From contig NC_054558.1 in the NCBI RefSeq assembly GCF_017654505.1, positions 7,106,798 through 7,170,797 on the forward strand: a stretch of 64,000 bases of DNA, given 5' to 3'. The position numbers were made by a program, and so were the translations under genes. The stretch comes from Polyodon spathula. Lineage: Eukaryota > Chordata > Actinopteri > Acipenseriformes > Polyodontidae. Position 1 is the first letter of the stretch. Each line of letters starts with the position of its first letter. This document shows, one piece after another, positions 9,991 through 24,244 of this stretch. The notes below the pieces were generated by a model. That model ran no database searches. It was given only the letters and a program-made list of their open reading frames with translations, and had not been told where the DNA came from.

Positions 9991-12900
9991 TAGACAGATC
10001 ACCACAAGGACACACAAAAATAAATTAAAAAAATGAGTATAGAGCGAGGGGGTTGGACAGCACCTCCTACCAACCCACAGCCCTTTCCGTAAACTATCAA
10101 GTGCTGTGTACAATGACAATGCTGCTGTGTACAATGACAACGTTGCAGTGTACAATGACAACGCTGCAGTGTACAATGACAACGCTGCAGTGAACAATGA
10201 CAACGCTGCAGTGTACAATGACAACGCTGCAGTGTACAATGACAACGCTGCAGTGTACAATGACAACGCTGCAGTGTACAATGACAACGCTGCAGTGAAC
10301 AATGACAACGCTGCAGTGAACAATGACAACGCTGCAGTGTACAATGACAACGCTGCAGTGTACAATGACAACGCTGCAGTGTACAATGACAATGCTGCAG
10401 TGTACAATGACAACGCTGCTGTGTACAATGACAATGCTGCAGTGTACAATGACAAAGCTTGCTGCATCTGCCAATATGTTTTACTCTGACGCACTTTATT
10501 ATACCAGTTTGAAGGGACCAGCGTAGTAAAGCTTGTTTCTTTAACAACCTTATATTGGTCTCATCCCGTTTACTCTTCCTGGACCCATGGATTTAAAAGG
10601 TGATCAATTACATAAGGAGACAGGGTGGTGGTGAACGAATGAGCATAAAGAATCCAGTACAGAAATGAAGTGGTGAGCTGGGGGATGAGCGGGAGATGGC
10701 GGGGTTGTGGTGGGAGTCGAGGCTGGTGTTGGTGTGTCCGGTCCGGGTCGGTACCTCTCCCAGTCCGCGCTCCTCCTCATTCTCACTGTTGGGCCGCAGT
10801 CTGGCTCTGCTGCTGAGCCACAGGGTGTTTTCGAGGGGCAGGGGTGGGACGGAGGGGGGGGTGATAAGGAGGGACTCCAGGGGGAGGTAAGATTTGGGGA
10901 GCGGGGGTCGAGGAGGGCCCATGTCCTAAAGCAGAGAAAGAAGGTGACAGAGACAGATAGAGATAAAGCAGAGAGTGTTAAGTAGCCAAGCCAAGCTGGA
11001 CACAAAGCAGAGACATAGAGGAGGTAGGCTTTTGGGTAGGTGGGGGTTAGATCTGGTAGGGTCCTTCCATTGCTTGACTGTGATGGATGTGCAATTCAAG
11101 TGTCCTTAATACAACCCCAAACCCACACTTATCTGTATTTCAACAAGAGGGACTGTTTCAGAATTTCTGTGATTTTCCAACAGTGCAAAATGTCTAATAA
11201 GTTTTCATGTTTTGATATAATGTAGTGCCAACCCTATGAACAAACCTCTAAAATAAGTCAAGAGTTTGCATTTGACATAGCTGAGCTCCTGCGACCCTGG
11301 AAGTAAAAGAAAACGTCATAATATAATTGGATGGACATCGATTTATTCATTTTTTCCCTGTAATGATCTAGTAACATCGGGGATGGTAGATATTTTTATA
11401 ACTGAAATGTCTGGAAAGTAAGCAGCAAGCAAGCAAGAAAGCAAGCAAGCACATGTGAAACATGAAAAACAAAGAACAAGAAAAAAACAACATAAACAGA
11501 AGATTTTCTCCAGGACCTTGAGCCTACAAGAACCGAACTACAAGGTATCCTTGTCTTGAGGGGTTAAAATGCTCACATGTGATCCCAGGAGAGCCGAGTG
11601 AAGGCAGTATCAGAAAGTTGTGAGAGTGTGAATCTAAGCAGGCGCTACTCACCTCAATGATGACCTGCTTGATGGGGGAGCCCTGAGACCCCGAGACTGG
11701 AGAGAAGGGACTCAACGGGCTGGTCAGGCTGACGGAGCTGAGAGGGCTGGCTGGGCTGTTCGTGCTGAAGGACCCAGATGCCCCGCTGGTCGCTGAGAGA
11801 CAGAAACAGAGAGGATGTACTACCCAAATGGTTTATCATGAGTACCCCATTCTGCCTCTTTAAACTAATCAATCTGAGACCTTGTTCTCCTTAAATGCCG
11901 CTATTGTCAAACTTTTCACCCCCTTTAGGGTAGACCTGGTATACTGTGCATTGTAGATGCAGTGTTTGGGTGGATACGGTCTCTGGTTGGCAACAGAATA
12001 AAGGATCTTTACAAAGTGCCAGGAAATGGAGATAAGAAAGGTGTTGCTTGCATATTTCTTCACAAAAACAAAGAAAACAATACGTCATTCTTTAACTGCT
12101 GCAGCACTCTGTCACAAGAATCAGTGAGGCTTGAACTAAGCCAACTAGGATTGATATTGCACCAAATATATCTTAACTTAAACCAACCTTCTCCAATGCA
12201 ATGTGTCCTCTCAACTTCTAGGTCCCCGGTCCCTTCACGACTGGCCCCAATACCTCCCGATTTATCACTAGTTATGGCCCTGGTGCCCAGTTTGTCCCTG
12301 TCTGTCCTCAAGTCCCGTTACCTCTGTACTTGGCGGTGTCAGTCCCCCGGGAGGGGTTGTTCTTGTGTAGACCCTCTAGCACATCCTGGATCCTCCAGAA
12401 CTCCTTCTGTGTGTGTCTGTGAAGGAGTTCGTTCTGAAACGAGGAGCTGTTAGGTTGAACACTGAACACAAAAGAAAAAGCCCAGGAACCACCATCCTTG
12501 ACCGGTCATATGACACAAGCGATGGAGAAAGGGTATTGGGACGCTAGGGTCACAGAGATATGTAGGACAGGCATCTCACCAATATGATGGAACACAGTGC
12601 CAGCCAGTGCAATAAACTGCAATAGGGTGTCTTAAGACTAGATTATTTATATACAAAAATGCATCCAGACAAACACAGACACAGCCTTTTGCACCTGAAC
12701 AAAGTGAAAGCTTACTGCCCATTATCAACCCTGTGACAGCGCAATCTGAAATCCAGAAACAAGCTTGAATGACTTGCTATCATCCCAATCAAAGTGAGAC
12801 CTCGGCAGATGTGGTAATCAAACCCACACAATGATCCTGGAACATACACACTGCCTCAGTCTCTTATAAACGACACAATCGCACTGTCTATTGTTAATAC

Positions 12901-14303
12901 ATATCAGTATTACACTGCTGTTCCACTGCTATTTTCATTCACAAGACCTCCCACAGTCAATTTAAAAAAAAAAACTGTAATTAACCACATCGAAAATACA
13001 CATACTGGATTAATGCATTAGTGATGAGCGCTTTAAATAATTCAGGCATAGTTGGTGAATAATTGATTTGGAAAGCCTGTTGTAAAGAGTTATGACCTCA
13101 GGTAATTATCAAAGCAATGAGAAACATCCTGCCTCTGCCTTAACACAACATCAAAGCAGCCAAAACAGGGAGCTGCATTTCATATCCAGGTTAACAGTTA
13201 GTGTTTCTGTATTATCGTGCGCGAAGGTGGGCAAAAAGAAAAGGGGGGTATGCTCTGGAGTCTTTGTGAAGCCCTGTAAGGCAGGTTAGCTGTCAGTTTA
13301 CCTGCCCTCCTGCATGAAGCTGCTCCCAGAGATCGCTGTGCACGGCCCCCACCTCGTCCTCCAGAACCTCAAACTCCATCTGTGCCGTCGCCAGAACCTG
13401 TGGGTGTGGCATTGAGCACAGTGAGCACTGCACTACACAAACGCCATTCACACCCACTTACAACACCGTCCGCTACCCCCATCTGTCAGTACAAGCCAGT
13501 CTCTTCCATTGCTGGCAACTACCTAGCTGGACTGTTTCACCAAAGAAGACCTGACCCCAGTACAGACCCCCTACTATTCCCCATCAATACAGTCCGATCA
13601 CAGCTACCCTGGGATCTTAATCGCCAGGTATTTCAGGGATTCTTTGACTAGTACAGATCCCCAAATTCTAGGCTCTGGTACAGTAAAGTTCAGTAATTCA
13701 GGGACTCTTTCATCAAAGGAGGGCTGGCTACAGTACATAACCCCGAAGCCTAGTCTCTTCAATCACACCCTAACCCTTGGCTCCAAGTCTCCCTGTCTCT
13801 TCTTACACTGGAGGCCTGTGACAGCTCCCCACGGATGTTGATCAACTGGTTCTGTAGAGCCTCTTTCTTGAGCTGCAGCTTGTCTACGATGCTTGGCTGA
13901 TTCCGGTACAGGTCCAGCTCTTGGTGAGTGGCAACCAGAGCTCCTTCCAGACCATCCTAAGGAAGAATAAACAAACCCAATGTTCACTGTTCCGGAACTG
14001 TCTGTTCCTTACCTCTGCAGTTGTTCCCTCTGCTGTACACCGGTCCCTTTATCTGTGGGCATTCATCTTATGCAAGTAGATTTGCTTACTGATGACATTT
14101 TATCATAAAGGAAGGCTGAAAAGACTATCCAATAGAATTGGTCCACTGGGCGCTATGTTGTTGGTTCAAAGGGGTGGGTTGTTAGAGTTCTCTGAGTCTG
14201 GTTACCTTGTCTACTCGCAGGCTCTGCACAGTTGCCTCCTTGTCTTTTAGGATCCGGTTCTGTTCACACAGCTGGCCCAGGAGTTTCTGAAGGAGAGACA
14301 GAG

Positions 14304-14376
<73 letters not shown>

Positions 14377-15663
14377 CAGAAACAAGGGCAGTCTGAATCC
14401 ACACATTTATGTGAAATTCTTCTGCAGTTTCATACAAGACGGACAGAGACGTGTGGGGGGGGGGGTTCTTACATCAATATCAATTTCGTTGGTCTTGTAG
14501 GCTGGCAGCATGTCCCTGTAGACTTCGTGATATGGAGAAACCTACATGAATACAGAGAATTCAATCATTAAAAATCCCTCCTAAACCATACTGTTTCATA
14601 GGGAAACCTAACCTCACACTCTCTGTTCTATGTCTCCTTTCTTTCTGTGAGTCTGCAGCTCTCTATCACTGTTCTCCATCTCTATCCATTATTATCTCAA
14701 TCCACCCATTAGGGAAGCACGCTTGTCCTTGGTGAGAATGATGACTGCCAGCATCTTACAATGCTGACCAGATGGTTGTGCCCCAATGTCCTTTTGTATC
14801 CCGCAGATTTGTACAGCAATATGAACAATTCTTTTGGTGGTATAACATGCTAAAGTGGCATACTTATTGTATTATTCACACCACAGGTGCAGGTATTGTG
14901 CATGTTTATTAAATGAGAAAGAGACTCTTGCACTTAATACTGATCAGCGGCTGACTTCTTATCCATCATGTCGGTATGTTGAGTACCTGAGAGTCACTTG
15001 TTAGCTACAGTAGCACAGGATACACAAAAGGCACAGTATTGATGTGTTTCATGTGAGCTGTCCACAGTGATCCATCACAGTGATTTATGCAGTATGAAAC
15101 AGGCTATATGTTATAATACCTCACTGCTGTGGATCCACTGTTAGTGATCTAATAAGATCCATCTTATTAGTGATATGGAAAGATGACACACAGAGAAAAG
15201 GCATGATAGGAATGAGTTCATTCTACACCACAGTGTCAGTCATGGCTGACTGACCACGCCCCTCCCCCGAATTCTGCACCAGACTGTCCGTGTCTCACCA
15301 GGGGTCAGGGTGCTAACACTTCACATATATAATGAGAGATTTGGGGAACAGAAAGAGACATGCAGGCTTTTAGGATACTCAATAGTCCAGATGAACAGCT
15401 TCAGTCACAGCACTATATGTTCAGCGCCTTTTATTCCCAGTGGGCTGCACATCACCTAGGACGTGACACTGCCCATATGAGGAGCTTTACAGTCTTCCAA
15501 GCAGATAGGAGCACATGGACAGACTTCTCACAGTATCGCCACACACCATGAGTGTGTGGAGATGGGCACAATGTCCAGGGGAGTGAGGGTTTGAGCAAGC
15601 TTGCCACCCTGGTGAAGAACCTTTCTTGGGTCACTGGGTACATATACGGTGTGAGATATATTT

Positions 15664-15750
<87 letters not shown>

Positions 15751-18700
15751 ATATAGTGTATACCTTATATACTATGCAACAAGTATATATACACTACCAT
15801 TGTTTCAATATATAGAGCATATATGTTTGCTTTTACTGCAGCATTTAAGTTTAAATGTACAGTTAGACCTGTCTATTGTTAGCACTTAGGAACGCAACAG
15901 GAGCACGAAGCACAGGCTCATCTGTACATATTAACGTTTTCTTATTCACCTTTCATTACGCAAAGCGAGTGGGGCATGCACTGTTTATTTTTATTGTCTC
16001 TGCTGTTGGGGGAGGCCTACCTGCTGATCAAGGTATTCCAGATTTCTCTGCAACTGCAGGTCTAGGATATCCTCCTGAGCCCAGCAGCCACGAGAAACAG
16101 ACACAAAGAAACAGTGAGGCGAAGGGAGCAATCTGAGTCGCAAGCGTTGTGCACTTTATAAAAGGCAGCAGTGAAACGAAAAGGTTACAACAAGAGAAAA
16201 GCAGGAGTCCTCTGTGCATGATTGCCTCGTGTCCCGAATTGTGGGCTGAGACTAGACACTTACCATTTTGTCCTGCAAAGACGGGGAGGCAGGGTAGTTG
16301 TAGCGGTACATTTCCTGGGTTATTGACCTTCTGTCCCGGGGATACTCGTACTAGACAGAGAAAGACAAAAAGAGAATAAAACAGGGCAGTAACATGCCAA
16401 CCAATAGGAGAAACATCACCTATCTTCAAGTGAAGTGTGGTGATGGGCATATCATGGGCATATCACTTGTAATCTGTGTAAATCATTAATAAAATAAGAC
16501 AACTGAAACCACCAACCTATTTCCATGCACCCAAAACATGAATGTTCCACACTAAACACATATCAACATGTCAAGTTGCTATCCAGCTCATCCGAAGGTT
16601 ATTATATATAAAATGTAACCACATTTTGCCACTTGCAATTACTATCCAATTCTGTAGTCGCTTAATAATCTTAATGGTAAGATTGAGAGCCGCTGCTTCA
16701 AACACAGCGTGTAATTACCTTTGGTGAGCTGATGGATCGCCTCATGGTGTGAGCAGCTGGGTCTGCGTATATGTGGCCATCTCTGTGGTGGCCCCTCTCG
16801 AAGCGGGCGCTGGGGGAACGCACGGGGGAGAAGGTTCGGGAGCCAGGGGGGTAAGGACCCTGAGAGGAGGAGGCTGAGCGGGGCACAGAGCGTGAGCGAG
16901 GATGCAGGGAGAGGTGATGCAGGGAGCTCTGTGCAGACTGCAACTGAGCATAGTAGGCAGGGTGCTGGGCAGGAGACACTGCGGCCGGGTTGGGGGCTGT
17001 CCAGACGTATCCTCCCCTGACCCCCACCTCCCGTGTACGCTCCTGGGGGTACATGGCTCCGTCCCGCAGAGATCGACGCCGATCCTCCATGGCCCAGCGG
17101 GGAGGGACCCCCTCGAAGCCAGACTCTGAGCAGATGCTGTCTGGGCGCACCCCTGGTGGGTACATCCCATACTCGTTCACAAACTGGGGGCCATACACCC
17201 CATAATACTCAGTCGGGGTACCAGGGCTCATAGAGTAGTAACGGGTTGGACTACAGGACAGAGGCAGAGAGATGGAGAGAGAGAGAGAAAAAGAGTTTAA
17301 TTTCTCAAAAGACAGTAACCCAAAGTTTGTGTTATTATAATTAATTCCCCTTAACTGGGACCCTGGGGGGGGGGGGTGAAATATCAATGCATGTAAAAGA
17401 CTCCTGGTTCACCCTCTTACCTATGCAGGTCCCCTGGAGGTGGAACAATCCTTCGCTCGTTCACCCACTGCTGCAGCTTAGTCATAGAGCTCTTCCTTTG
17501 TGCAAGCCTTTCTGGCTGTGTGCGAGGCACAAACCCTCTCCGCAGCACAGTAGCCTCGCGGGAGTCGCGAAGGTCCCGGGGTGCCTGAGGCCGGAAGGCT
17601 GAGGTATGTGGGGCGTGTCCCCCCCAACCGTTGGGCTGGCACTGCCTTCTTTCTCCCCTCTCCTTCCCTCTGCCATCAAGTTCAGGGGTCATGGGCGACC
17701 TAGGTGTCGGGGGTGTCATGGCCTCTGCAGGGATCGCCCCGTTGAGCTCTCGCTTGCTGGACTCTCGAATCTCCGCCCCCCGGCCGTCACCCTCCCCTCG
17801 CTGCCGAGGCTCCGCCCCCTTTGCCACAATCACCATATTGTCAACCGCTGGGGGGATGTTCTCCGAGTTGTTGCTGAAGAAGGGAGAAGAAAACTAATTG
17901 TTACATTTCAGCGCTCAGCTCTTCCCATTTAAAGAGAAAGAAATAATTCAGCTTCCCGCAATCTGTTTCAGCTGATCTCGCAAGAGCCTGGTTTCTCAGA
18001 TTGATGGCACCCGACCTTAATCAAAACTTGGTTCTGGTCAAGCGGATTTACCCATGCAGCAAAATCCTCTTCTTACATAGACTTCCCTACTGAATTTATA
18101 TTTGCACATAAGCCAACAGGAACTTCATTGATAGCCACAACACATTTCCTCAGTGCAGGGAAGAAAGACAGTTCCTAGCTGTGTCTCTGTAGCCTCTCTG
18201 GGGTTAAGAAAGAAGATCAGCTTCACGAGGAAAACAATGAGCAGCTTTTTTTTTAATGCTAAATTAATGTTTTTTTGATTTTTAACGTAATGTATGCATC
18301 ACTGCCGTGTGCTGTTTGCCAGGGTGCACTTGCCAAAGAGATGTTACAGGTGGGTGTCCTGTGCTACAGATAAATAATAACATCAACCAAAGAGGATCAA
18401 ACCGCTGTCACACTGCCTAGCAAGGCCAGTGCAGGGCCAGCTACGAGAGCTGATTACACACCATTATTCCTCAATGAATTAGGTCAGCATGGAAAGAACC
18501 TCAGTACAAATATTATGTGCACTGGGGATGAATGTATTCTTGTGTAAGTGAGTGTACAAAGAGTGTACCTCTGTAGGCGAGTGTAAATGCGTGTGCGCAT
18601 GTAGGGCAACCGTGTACCTGTTGGTGTATTTGCCCAGCCTTTTTACAGAAAATATGTATTTTTTTTTTAACTTGGTATCAATTGTTAATTCAAATATGAT

Positions 18701-21700
18701 TTTCACTAAAAGTACAGCAATTTACTTTCTTTTAAGCATTAAATACCCAGCAGTTGGAGGTGCTGTAACAGCTCATGGGTTCGTTCTGAGTGTTGCTGCT
18801 TGTACCTCTGTGTCGGCTGGATGTGGACCTGGGCAGCTTCACTCATCGCTCGGACCCAGGTCTCCTGCTCCTCCTGGCTCTCCGCGCTGAAGAAGTAGGT
18901 CCTGACCCCGGCGTGCTCAGCCTGCGGACAAAGCGAGGAGCTCCCGTTACTGTGGCCGTATCCCTCCGCCTCCCGGCACCACGAGGCCTGCAACAGAAAC
19001 AAGGAACAAGCATTAGACAGGCAGTGCAGCCAGGCAAGGACAATCAACCTACGAGTGCAGTGTGCTTCGTAACACTAACATGTAGGTTTATCAGTGGTAT
19101 AGATAGTTTTCCTGCATGCGACAGACCGACTATCCAATACCATTGTCTGGTCCATTACGGACTGAATTGAAATCAACGTGGCAGTGAACGTATTTCCTAT
19201 ATTTAAATGATTTAGACTGTGCAAATGGGATCTTTGGAACCTTTAAGCAAGATCATTTACCCCCAGTTGCATTTTCGTTTTCTTTCCCAGTTTATTTGGA
19301 GTTCAAACTACCCTCAACATCACGGATGCCTTATTTAGTGGACTCACAGTTCTTTGGTATTGCTATAGGTTCTAATTCAATAATTGTTTAGCAAGAGAAA
19401 ATAACAAACATTCAGGGAAAATATAAATTGAAGAAATAGCTGAACATGGGGCAGTAGGTACCTTGATATTCAAATTAATACTGTTTCATATTTAACCATA
19501 ATTATTGGCATAGATTTATATCTAAAAAGTTAATTGAATCAAACCCCTGTGCTAATGGTGATTACCAGTCAAGGGCAGCAATTTTCAAATAAGCTTAACG
19601 TTTTAATTACTGGTGAATAGATCTGAGACAGATTTACTAAGCGTGCATCATTCCAATACAGAATAATAATTAAAAAACAACAAGTAAAAGCAGTCAATGT
19701 TTGAAAATGACAGATATTCACAAATCCCTTCACTGAAGAAAAGTTGCTGCTTGATGATTCTGACATGCAGCTGAAATAGAAAAAAATAACAAAAGACAAG
19801 AAAAAAAAGATACATCACCTACAGTAAGGGGAGCTCATCTTGAAATTCAGACAGGCACACTGAAGGACGCTGCTCAGGGGTCCTCGCACAACAGGAGTGG
19901 ACAGAAAAGAAGAGAGAATAACGAAAGTCAAAGAAGAGCACCCAGCTAGCAGCAGAAGTGTGGCCGAGGGCTCTGACACCTGGCTAATCTTTCACCTGGA
20001 GCGATGCACATTTTCATTTTGATTCAAGTTCTGGTCATGTTCCTGACAGCATCGCAGCTGATATATTGCAGTTCCTTTCCTGGAACTGCTAGTACTCAGT
20101 TTAGCACAGTCATTTAGCATTTTTCCAAAACGTTTCTCATGGTTACACTTTACATTTTTAATATGAGATTATATATTTTTTAAAATCCCAAACACTATTG
20201 TGTTTCCTGATTTTCCAAGCATTATCTCACTGCAGAAAGATATAAAACATTACCAATAATCTCAAATTCGAACCACAGGGCAGCACTGTTAGCTTGTTTA
20301 TTTTATTTTTATTTTAGTACAGGCCAAGGTGGAAGGACCGACAGGTGTAATAAATAACAATCGAAAACTTCACCCAAGTACATTAACTCTGCAGGGAGGT
20401 AAGGCATCATTTGTGAAGATTTTACATTCAACAAAGCGCAGGCAGGAGATACAGTGCATACTCTAACGATCATACATTTTGCAACCTACTATTTAAGGTA
20501 ATAAAGACACAAGACTATTCATGTGAGAATGGGCAAATCTCTTTAGACAATGCACTTGAGATAGGATGGACTGGTATAGGCACAGTCATCTTCAAGTTCC
20601 ATTGCCAAAATAGAGGCTTTGCACCTTGGTGGATTTGGAGTGTTCACTTCTAAAAATGACTAGTATTGCTGCTAACCAGCAAACTCTAAACAGAGTGCCC
20701 TGGTTCAGTCTGGATACAGATAATACTAATATATAGCCCTCTATAGAAAAAACTTCAGTCACATGAGTGATTTAAAACTGTGAAGATTGCACGGCAATTT
20801 CGATCCATTCCCGCTCCATGGCGACAGGTGAACCTGACAGGATTGCAGGTGGATCTATTAAGCTTACAAGAGTGTTTCAAACTGCTGTGCTTTTGATATT
20901 TTAATAATCCCAGAATAATTAAATAATATTTGAGTAATAATGGTAATTAACCACTGAGGTGCTGCCGTGTTCTGTACAGCTACAGTATGAGGAGAGTGGT
21001 GAGGAGGTATTCGCGAGGAGGTGTGGAACAGCACGCACGATAAACTGTAACTGCTCACGGGTTTACTGGTCCTGTAGGTATGACATATGAACCTTCCAAT
21101 TCACAATTCCAAAACAGCAGAAGTGGTTAGAACTAGTCAAAATCCAACTGAATCTTCTCAAAGTCAATTCAGTTCATCCTTTTCAAGAGTGCCATAAATG
21201 TGGAAGTTGTTCAGTTAACAACTGGTTTATATTTTTATCAGTATTGTTTCAGTATTGTTTCATCCAAAGGCCCACCCTCTATGAAACTGGGACTTTGATG
21301 AATTAGCTTTTCCCATTTATATGCTCATGTGCCCTGTATAACAATTGTATATATTTTTTTTATGGTTTGTGTACTTCTCTGTTCTTTCACATGCTCGCCC
21401 ATGCTATCACTGTACTGCACTCCACTTTGCCGGAGTTTCACCAGGGTACACCACAGTCTTTTTTATAGGGGTGGAGCTGTTTTTTAAAATAAAACCAGCT
21501 ATTGTACTCTAACCTGGGAAACAGGGACACAAAGAAAGATACAGAGAGGGGGTCCAATTCAACATGTCAAAAGAACGTGGGCGACATTCCTAAAGCTATT
21601 TACTCAGCACTGCCATTAGCGCATTTTGTTCTTCGTAAACAATAAAAACCCAATTACAAAATGGAATGGAAACCACATAACTTTCAAAGCTAAAACGAAT

Positions 21701-24193
21701 GCTTGTTTTGTCATGGTTTGACCACTTTATTTTTGCGTGATTTTATCTTGCTGTTGACGATTTGAGGTAAATAGCTTTGAAAATGTCGACCTATGTCTGA
21801 AGTTTTCGATTTTTTTTTTTCCTTTACAAGTTAGGGCTATATTTTCAAAGTATATACTCCAGCTTTTCTCATTTTGTAACTTTAACTTAATTAAAGAATG
21901 GCGGAACCGCTCTGAAAATATGGTCCTTGGTTTGGATTTCTGTTTGTTGAGTAGCAATGCAGATGGGTGTAATGTAAACAGCTGCAGATCATGTAAAACC
22001 CAAAGTTAACATACAAGAGCAGTTTGTGCACTCAATATGCCAGTGTGTTGACTCTGGCAGGTGGACAGCTGTGTTTGGGTACATGATGACAGGTAATGTG
22101 GGCCAGCAACAAGACACCCCGACTTCAGCTAGTCATGTGGAACCTTTTAACAGACGTGAACACAACCCGGCATTAGCCACAAAAAAAAAAAAAAAACATG
22201 TCTTCTATAAATACCGCATGTCTAAAATGACTTTGATATGACTTTGTTTCAAGTGAGAATGATACATTGTAATTCTGAAAATCCCTGTTCTATTATTGTT
22301 GAATCCTAACAGTAGAAAGATGTCTCCAGAACATTTGTGTTATAAAAACAAAAATGCTGCACCATGCCGGTAGACAAACAGCCAAGGTTATTCAACAACC
22401 TACAGATAACCCACCACGGTACAGCTCTTCCTGCGGGCCGCAGAGGGAGGGGGGTTGAAGGAGTTAACAGGCTCTGGGGGGGATAGAGCAGTCACACCGT
22501 GCACAGTGCAGAGCTGTGACTGCAACAGTACGGCTATCCAGGAGGAAAACAACTCATTTTTCATGTATGAGCTGCGATGCATGAATTATACTTCTTCCAA
22601 AAAATGGTAACAGAGTGGCAGCCCTTAAGACGGCAGAGTCTGCTTAATAATTTACAAGCTGCTCGTTCTGTTTAACATCAGTGGGAGCTTGGTGAGAAAA
22701 AAAAAAAAAAGCCTTTTAAAAGAACTGAACCCTCTCCCTCAATTTTATTATACCATAACCTAAACAGTCCTTTAGAAATCCGAGCACAGCTGTTAGCTAT
22801 CACACCCACTGGGGATCTGAAACAAACAGCGTTCAGTGGTCCTGATAAAGCACTGCAATGCTTTACCTGGATCCAGTTCTATCCACTGTCATATGACTGA
22901 AAACATCACCACTGTGTACTGGTGTAGATGCCTTTGTGCTGCCATTTCCCCTCAGTACAGAACCATTGCCATCCTAGTGCCACTCCATAGAAGATCATTT
23001 GGAAAGGATTGGGCTAGTATTGAGGTGTAGGGTCTCTCAGTGGAGAGATGTAAATGGTAAATTTTTTTATAGTGCACTTGAAGTAGTGGCTCTGCTTGCT
23101 TTCTTTCTGCTAGATCAAGTTGAACTGACAACTGCTGGAAAACACTGCTGAGAAAGTCTACCGCTGAGCTTACCAGAACTTCTAACCACGTTCATAATGC
23201 AAAACTGCCACCAGGGGGGCCAGTGCTCCTGGACACAAGAGCAAAGGTGAGGTTTACAGAAACAATGCGAAAGGGAGGGGAACAGAGTTTGGGATACCCT
23301 TGTTTCCACTATCCCTGCAGGGAGATCTGATTGCACAGTGCTTACAGCATTGCAGGCACTGCAATATCAAGGCAGAAAAGGCAGTAATTACTCCCCGTTA
23401 TATAACCCCCCCCCCACACACACACACACCCACACCCACACCCACACTCACACCCACACCCAAGGACCCCAGATTGACTGACTGACCTTAAAGGCGTGTT
23501 TCCGGTTGATGTTGTCTGATGGCTGGAGCAAAGATATCCAAAAGCTGAGCAGAGGGATGCTTCCCAAAACGGCTTCCTCCTTCTCGTCTGGATGGCAAAC
23601 CAAAAAATGAAAAGGCAGATTTAGATTAACTCCGACAGTGACAGCAGAAGCTGGTGATGCAGTCCTCTGCGTGAAAAACTTCCACGCAGCTACCTATGCT
23701 TGCCGTAGAAACCTCTCCCATAAAAATGTTATTGTAGATTTTCAAAACCGAATATCAGGGTGCCAGCGTAGAGTAAAGCTTGCAGCAGGTTGAAGGTATT
23801 GTACAGTGTGCGGATGTGTATCAGCTCAAAGGTTAACACAGAAGAATGAGACTGCACGGTAATAATCTGCAGAGTGTTGCTGAGCTGTTCTCCCTTTCCT
23901 TCTCTCTCTCCCTCTCCTGCAAGCAGTGTGTTGAGAATGAGCTCACTACATGCTCTGCTGATGTGTTTTCTGCTGTGCAGCGTGACTGCAATCAGCCCTT
24001 GTGACTCAGTGTTTTTGGAATCCGGGCCTGGCCCCTTGCCAGTAATACCTGTGCGGCCACAGTCGAGTGCACAGCTCATCTGAAAACAGACAGCTCTGTC
24101 ACAGATGTACACACACACACACACAGACATACACAGACGCACACGCAAGCACGCACACACACACACACACCCAAATACAAAGACAGTCAGACA

Positions 24194-24244
<51 letters not shown>

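Noticed and set aside
9910..10547. Long overlapping reading frames on both strands with heptapeptide repeats
   Set aside because: They are the 21-bp VNTR read in several frames within a plekha6 intron; period divisible by 3 and lack of stops explain them.
11962..12453. 163-codon plus-strand ORF over exon 15
   Set aside because: Antisense shadow; exon 15 on the minus strand matches the family.
16742..17205. Open frames overlapping exon 8 in other frames and on the plus strand
   Set aside because: Shadows of the GC-rich plekha6 exon 8.
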